This document shows positions 5,971 through 9,153 of a stretch of DNA of 9,153 nt, one piece after another (within the stretch, counting starts at the first letter, position 1; each line of letters opens with the position of its first letter). This DNA comes from an uncultured Ruaniaceae bacterium (GTDB taxonomy: Bacteria > Actinomycetota > Actinomycetes > Actinomycetales > Beutenbergiaceae). The notes below the pieces were generated by a model. That model had not been told where the DNA came from. It made no database searches and saw only the letters and a program-made list of their open reading frames with translations. A program made the position numbers and the translations under genes. The DNA is taken from the NCBI GenBank assembly GCA_947251855.1, contig CAMXUZ010000169.1, positions 1 through 9,153 on the forward strand, written 5' to 3'.

Positions 5971-7671
5971 TTACTCAGACCCCGCGTGGGGGCCGCGGGC
6001 GGCGAGGTAATGCTCGATCGCTGCCCTGGTCGAGGCGTCCTGCGCGGCGAGGGCCTCCTCATCACCGCCGAGCGCGGGGGCGATATCGAGCGCGAGCTGC
6101 TTGCCGAGTTCCACGCCCCACTGGTCGAAGGAGTTGATTCCCCACACCGCCCCCTGCACGAAGGTGATGTGCTCGTACAACGCGATGAGCTGCCCGAGCA
6201 CGGCGGGGCTGAGTTCGGGGGCGATGATCGAGGTCGTGGGCCGGTTGCCCGGAAAGGTCCGGGCGGAAACGAGATCCTCGGCGGTGCCCTCGGCGCGCAC
6301 CTCCTCGGCCGTCTTGCCGAACGCGAGCGCGCGAGTCTGGGCGAAGAAATTCGCCATGAACAGGTCGTGCACGTCCTGCTCACCGTCCTTGAGGGGATGG
6401 GCCGGGCGGGCGACGGCGATGAAATCCGCCGGGATGAGCCGAGTTCCCTGGTGGATGAGCTGGTAGAACGCGTGCTGGCCGTTGGTGCCCGGCTCCCCCC
6501 AGAACACCTCCCCGGTGTCGTAGGTGACGGCCTCCCCGTCCCAGCGCACGCCCTTGCCGTTGGATTCCATCGTCAGTTGCTGCAGGTAGGCGGGGAAGCG
6601 ATGCAGGTACTGCGAGTACGGGAGCACCGCGTGGGTGTGGGCGCCGAGGAAATTGACGTACCACACGTTCAACAGGCCCATGATGAGCGGGGCGTTGTGG
6701 GTGGGATCGGCGGTCGCGAAGTGTTCGTCCATGCGCGCGAACCCGGCGAGGAAGTCCGCGAAGTTCTCCGGCCCGATCGTGATCGCGAGGCTGAGCCCGA
6801 TCGCGGAATCGACCGAGTAGCGCCCGCCCACCCAGTCCCAGAACCCGAAGGCGTTCTCCGGGTCGATCCCGAACTCGGCAACCCGGTCCAGGGCCGTTGA
6901 GACGGCAACGAAATGTGTGGCGACGGCACGCTCCCGGGCGGCGTCGTCGTCGGAAATCACACCGGAGGCACCCAGGCGTTCCCATAGCCACTCGCGGGCG
7001 AGGCGGGCGTTGGTGAGGGTTTCCAGGGTGCCGAAGGTTTTCGAGGCGACGATGAACAGCGTGGTTTCGGGGTCGAGATCGCCGACGGTCTCGGCGAGGT
7101 CGGTGGGATCGATGTTGGAGATGAACCGCGCCTCGAGCCCGGCCTGGACGTACGGCCGCAGCGCTTCGTAGGCCATGACGGGCCCGAGGTCGGAGCCACC
7201 GATGCCGATGTTCACGACCGTTTCGACCCGTTTACCGCTCACCCCGACCCATTCGCCGGAACGAACCTTCTCGGCGAACGCGTACATCCGCTGCAGCACC
7301 TCGCGGACGTCCGCGTCGATGTTCTGCCCGTCGACGACGAACGGCTCGCCATCGGCGTCGGCCGGGCGGCGCAGGGCGGTGTGCAGGACGGCGCGGTCCT
7401 CGGTGGTGTTGATGTGCCGCCCGGCGAACATCGCGTCGCGGCGTTGCAACACGCGGGTCTCATCGGCGAGGTCGAGCAGGAGCGTGGGCGTCTTGGGGCG
7501 CAGGAGGTTCTTCGACAGGTCGATCCACAGGTCGCCCGCCTCGTGGATGTTGTTGACGACCCGCCCCGGGTCGGTGGCGAACCACGTGCGCAGATCCGGA
7601 ACGAAGCGCGCCGCGTGCTCGGCCAGCCGCTTCCACGCGGGGGTGGTGACGGGATCGATCGAAGGGGTCAT
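5971..7671 (-). CDS. pgi: Glucose-6-phosphate isomerase
   Basis: Pgi interconverts glucose-6-phosphate and fructose-6-phosphate in glycolysis and gluconeogenesis, in the cytoplasm, normally as a dimer. With the start at 7671 the protein has 566 residues, close to the bacterial norm of about 550. Both family signatures are present: [16 protein letters not shown] at about 277-292 and [14 protein letters not shown] at about 511-524. [10 protein letters not shown] (154-163) and SKTFGTLET (210-218) form the sugar-phosphate site. Expected catalytic residues are Glu369 (MESNGK), His400 (TNGQHAFYQ) and Lys524 (second signature). The frame extends upstream to an ATG at 7722, but the start at 7671 is preferred because GGAG lies six bases ahead and conserved sequence begins shortly after it ([13 protein letters not shown]). 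The DUF6440-type gene follows after 71 bp. Identity is certain. Confidence 0.97.
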   Translation of the reverse strand: MTPSIDPVTTPAWKRLAEHAARFVPDLRTWFATDPGRVVNNIHEAGDLWIDLSKNLLRPKTPTLLLDLADETRVLQRRDAMFAGRHINTTEDRAVLHTALRRPADADGEPFVVDGQNIDADVREVLQRMYAFAEKVRSGEWVGVSGKRVETVVNIGIGGSDLGPVMAYEALRPYVQAGLEARFISNIDPTDLAETVGDLDPETTLFIVASKTFGTLETLTNARLAREWLWERLGASGVISDDDAARERAVATHFVAVSTALDRVAEFGIDPENAFGFWDWVGGRYSVDSAIGLSLAITIGPENFADFLAGFARMDEHFATADPTHNAPLIMGLLNVWYVNFLGAHTHAVLPYSQYLHRFPAYLQQLTMESNGKGVRWDGEAVTYDTGEVFWGEPGTNGQHAFYQLIHQGTRLIPADFIAVARPAHPLKDGEQDVHDLFMANFFAQTRALAFGKTAEEVRAEGTAEDLVSARTFPGNRPTTSIIAPELSPAVLGQLIALYEHITFVQGAVWGINSFDQWGVELGKQLALDIAPALGGDEEALAAQDASTRAAIEHYLAARGPHAGSE

Positions 7672-7677
7672 CTCGTG

Positions 7678-7681
7678 CTCC
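7678..7681 (-). promoter_or_regulatory. Shine-Dalgarno that sets the pgi start
   Basis: GGAG lies six bases before the ATG at 7671 on the minus strand. The upstream in-frame ATGs at 7722 and 7713 lack a comparable site, so this decides the start. Confidence 0.6.
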
Positions 7682-7708
7682 AGTTCTCGTCCGGGTCTGT
7701 CTCCCTCC

Positions 7709-7714
7709 ACCATA
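7709..7714 (-). promoter_or_regulatory. Candidate -10 box for pgi
   Basis: TATGGT on the minus strand fits TANNNT and would start transcription near 7702, downstream of the two earlier in-frame ATGs and about 30 bases before the preferred pgi start. No -35 match is visible at the proper distance, so confidence is low. Confidence 0.3.
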
Positions 7715-7741
7715 TGGCCCATGGGCGGGTCCTGGGCAGCA

Positions 7742-7760
7742 GCGAGCCGTCGTTGCTCGC
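7742..7760. repeat. Inverted repeat in the pgi/hydrolase divergent region
   Basis: GCGAGC-CGTCGTT-GCTCGC is a perfect 6-bp inverted repeat with a seven-base spacer. It sits midway between the two divergent start codons, about 70 bp from each, next to a direct repeat. It could be a regulator site or a transcript hairpin. Confidence 0.4.
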
Positions 7761-7761
7761 C

Positions 7762-7777
7762 GAATCGCTAGGAATCG
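7762..7777. repeat. Direct repeat GAATCG-CTAG-GAATCG
   Basis: Two copies of GAATCG are separated by CTAG, a period of 10 bp or about one helical turn. They begin two bases after the inverted repeat at 7742-7760. The phasing is compatible with tandem protein binding on one DNA face; no regulator can be named. Confidence 0.35.
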
Positions 7778-7818
7778 TTGCGCAGGCCGCTCGCGCTGCG
7801 GTGCCCGCGCGGGGCTAC

Positions 7819-7824
7819 TACGCT
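7819..7824 (+). promoter_or_regulatory. Candidate -10 box of leaderless hydrolase promoter
   Basis: TACGCT fits TANNNT and is followed by seven bases and then the ATG at 7832. No Shine-Dalgarno precedes that ATG. This is the spacing expected if transcription starts on the A of ATG. No -35 match is seen 17-19 bp upstream. Confidence 0.45.
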
Positions 7825-7831
7825 AGTTTCC

Positions 7832-9079
7832 ATGGCTACCACCACGCGGCGCATGTATAACTTGCGCATCGATGACCACACGCTCACCGTGCCGCTCGAC
7901 TGGGCGAACCCGCGCGACGGGCGGACCATCGATATCCACGCCTCCGTCGTCACCCGCGAGGGCGGCGAGGGCCTGCCCTATCTCGTGTTCCTTCAGGGCG
8001 GACCGGGAAACGAGGCCCCGCGCGCGCTTGCCGCGCCGTTCTCCCCACCGTGGCTGGAGGCGGCGCTGAAGGAGTACCGAGTGGTGATGCTCGACCAGCG
8101 CGGCACCGGCAAGTCCACCCCCATCACCGACGAGATCCTCGCCGAGGGCACGGCCGCCGTCGTCGAACGGCTCCAACTCCTGCGCGCGGATTCAATCGTG
8201 CGTGACGCCGAGGCGATGCGTGAGCATCTCGGCGCTCCCACGTGGAACACACTCGGGCAGTCCTTCGGCGGGTTCACCACCCTCGCCTACCTCTCGACGA
8301 ACGCGGCCAGCCTCGACCGCGTGTTCATCACCGGCGGTTTGAGCGCGGTGGGCCGCGCCCCGGCCGAGGTGTACGCGGCGACCTACGACAAAATGCGCAC
8401 CGCGAACGAAGCGTATTATCGGCGCTTCCCGGAGCACCGGGAGGCCGTTCGCCGGCTCGTGGACCTCGCCGGGCAGGGGCGCATCGTGTTGCCCGACGGC
8501 GAAGTGGTTTCGATTTCGCGGGTGCGTTCGCTCGGCATGCTGCTCGGGTCCGACGATGGTTGGCAGACCCTGTGGAGCCTGCTCGATCAGGACCCGGCGA
8601 CCAACGCGTTCCGGCACGACCTTGTCCGCGCGATGCCCTTCACCGGCCGCAATCCGCTGTATTACGTGTTCCACGAGTCGAGCTACGCGGACGGGCACCC
8701 GACCAACTGGGCCGCCGAAGCGGTGGAGCCGGAGGATTTCCGCGCGGACCCGACCCTGCTCACGGGCGAGCACGTGCGCCGCGACTGGGCCGATACCGTC
8801 CCGGCTTTCCAGCCCTGGCGGGAGGTCGTCGAAGCGATGGCGCAGGTCTCCTGGCCGAAACTCTACTGTGCTGATGCGATCGCCGCTTCCGGCGTGGGCG
8901 GGGCCGCCGCGGTCTACGTCAATGACCTCTTCGTGCCGTACGAATTCTCGATGGAGACGGCCGCGTTGCTGCCGGGGGTCAAGGTGTGGGCGACCTCGGA
9001 GCACGAGCATTCCGGACTTCGCACCGGGCCGGTACTCGCCAAGCTCCTGGATCTCGCCCATGACCGGGTCGCCCGCTGA
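7832..9079 (+). CDS. Alpha/beta hydrolase, S33 proline iminopeptidase-like
   Basis: This is probably a cytoplasmic aminopeptidase releasing N-terminal proline from peptides. The 415-residue protein has LQGGPG (54-59) for the oxyanion hole, DQRGTGKS (88-95) and the nucleophile elbow LGQSFGG (141-147) with Ser144. A helical cap follows at about 170-340, then VYVNDLFVPYEFSMETA (361-377) with Asp365 and ATSEHEHSGLRTG (387-399) with His393 as likely triad members. DQRGxGxS and GGPG are hallmarks of the prolyl iminopeptidase family. The length, with its large cap, fits the long actinobacterial form of about 410-430 residues. The frame is open to a TTG at 7778, but the ATG at 7832, seven bases behind a TACGCT box, is preferred. 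There is no signal peptide. It is divergent from pgi and has no evident functional link to it. Peptidase specificity is inferred; the fold is clear. Confidence 0.9.
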   Translation: MATTTRRMYNLRIDDHTLTVPLDWANPRDGRTIDIHASVVTREGGEGLPYLVFLQGGPGNEAPRALAAPFSPPWLEAALKEYRVVMLDQRGTGKSTPITDEILAEGTAAVVERLQLLRADSIVRDAEAMREHLGAPTWNTLGQSFGGFTTLAYLSTNAASLDRVFITGGLSAVGRAPAEVYAATYDKMRTANEAYYRRFPEHREAVRRLVDLAGQGRIVLPDGEVVSISRVRSLGMLLGSDDGWQTLWSLLDQDPATNAFRHDLVRAMPFTGRNPLYYVFHESSYADGHPTNWAAEAVEPEDFRADPTLLTGEHVRRDWADTVPAFQPWREVVEAMAQVSWPKLYCADAIAASGVGGAAAVYVNDLFVPYEFSMETAALLPGVKVWATSEHEHSGLRTGPVLAKLLDLAHDRVAR

Positions 9080-9107
9080 CCCGTTCCGGGCGCCGCGTGC
9101 TACCTGT

Positions 9108-9122
9108 GGCGTGGGCAACGCC
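9108..9122 (+). terminator. Hairpin downstream of the hydrolase gene
   Basis: GGCGT-GGGCA-ACGCC forms a 5-bp perfect stem with a five-base loop, 29 bases after the hydrolase stop. No T-run follows. It is placed as a terminator would be, but the structure is short. The rest of 9080-9153 holds nothing else that I can support. Confidence 0.3.
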
Positions 9123-9153
9123 CGCTCGATGTGAAAATTCGCCTCGAGTTTGG

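Noticed and set aside
5986..6900. Plus-strand open frame of 304 codons inside pgi
   Set aside because: It is antisense to the conserved pgi coding region and its translation shows only codon-shadow composition.
7672..7722. Seventeen-codon N-terminal extension of pgi from the ATG at 7722
   Set aside because: There is no suitable ribosome site for it, a possible -10 box lies inside it, and the internal ATG at 7671 has GGAG at six bases.
8192..9118. Minus-strand open frame of 308 codons opposite the hydrolase
   Set aside because: It is antisense to the hydrolase, whose catalytic motifs lie in the plus frame; the translation is rich in Arg, Gly and His with no family.
1..9153. Mobile element, CRISPR array, tRNA/rRNA gene or phage-like defence module
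   Set aside because: I found no transposase or integrase motif, no spaced repeat array, no tRNA cloverleaf and no defence-related domain; base use is even across the window.

Overview
The window comes from a high-GC actinobacterium (Actinomycetota). The signs are strong G/C bias at third codon positions with long antisense shadow ORFs, a Dcd closely resembling the mycobacterial type as I remember it, start codons placed directly behind TANNNT -10 boxes (leaderless style), and a CUT1-type ABC importer with no ATPase gene of its own. I cannot fix the genus. All genes are chromosomal housekeeping or nutrient-uptake types. I see no mobile element, CRISPR array, tRNA or rRNA.

Layout, left to right. 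(1) 1-722, minus: the first 240 codons of an unrecognised protein that runs off the left edge; its ATG overlaps the dcd stop. (2) 719-1342, minus: dcd, dCTP deaminase, probably leaderless. (3) 1343-1447: a short intergenic region with a terminator-like hairpin and a three-codon mini-ORF behind a near-perfect Shine-Dalgarno. (4) 1448-5519, minus: a four-gene operon transcribed right to left, ugpA-like permease, ugpE-like permease, ugpB-like lipoprotein, and a glycerophosphodiester phosphodiesterase (ugpQ-like) where ugpC would be expected. (5) 5520-5695: its upstream region, with a candidate promoter and four consecutive 11-bp units resembling a PHO box. (6) 5696-5899, minus: a 67-residue DUF6440-type protein. 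(7) 5971-7671, minus: pgi, glucose-6-phosphate isomerase. (8) 7672-7831: a divergent intergenic region with an inverted and a direct repeat. (9) 7832-9079, plus: an S33 proline-iminopeptidase-like alpha/beta hydrolase, probably leaderless.

How they work together (inference): the lipoprotein captures a glycerophosphodiester or glycerol-3-phosphate outside the cell. The two permeases import it using an ATPase encoded elsewhere, such as a shared MsiK/UgpC-type protein, and the cytoplasmic phosphodiesterase releases glycerol-3-phosphate and an alcohol. The PHO-box-like repeats would make this a phosphate-scavenging operon. The points most worth following are that putative control element, the missing ATPase, the unknown gene coupled to dcd, and the small DUF6440 gene between pgi and the operon, whose tail shares eight residues with the Pgi tail.
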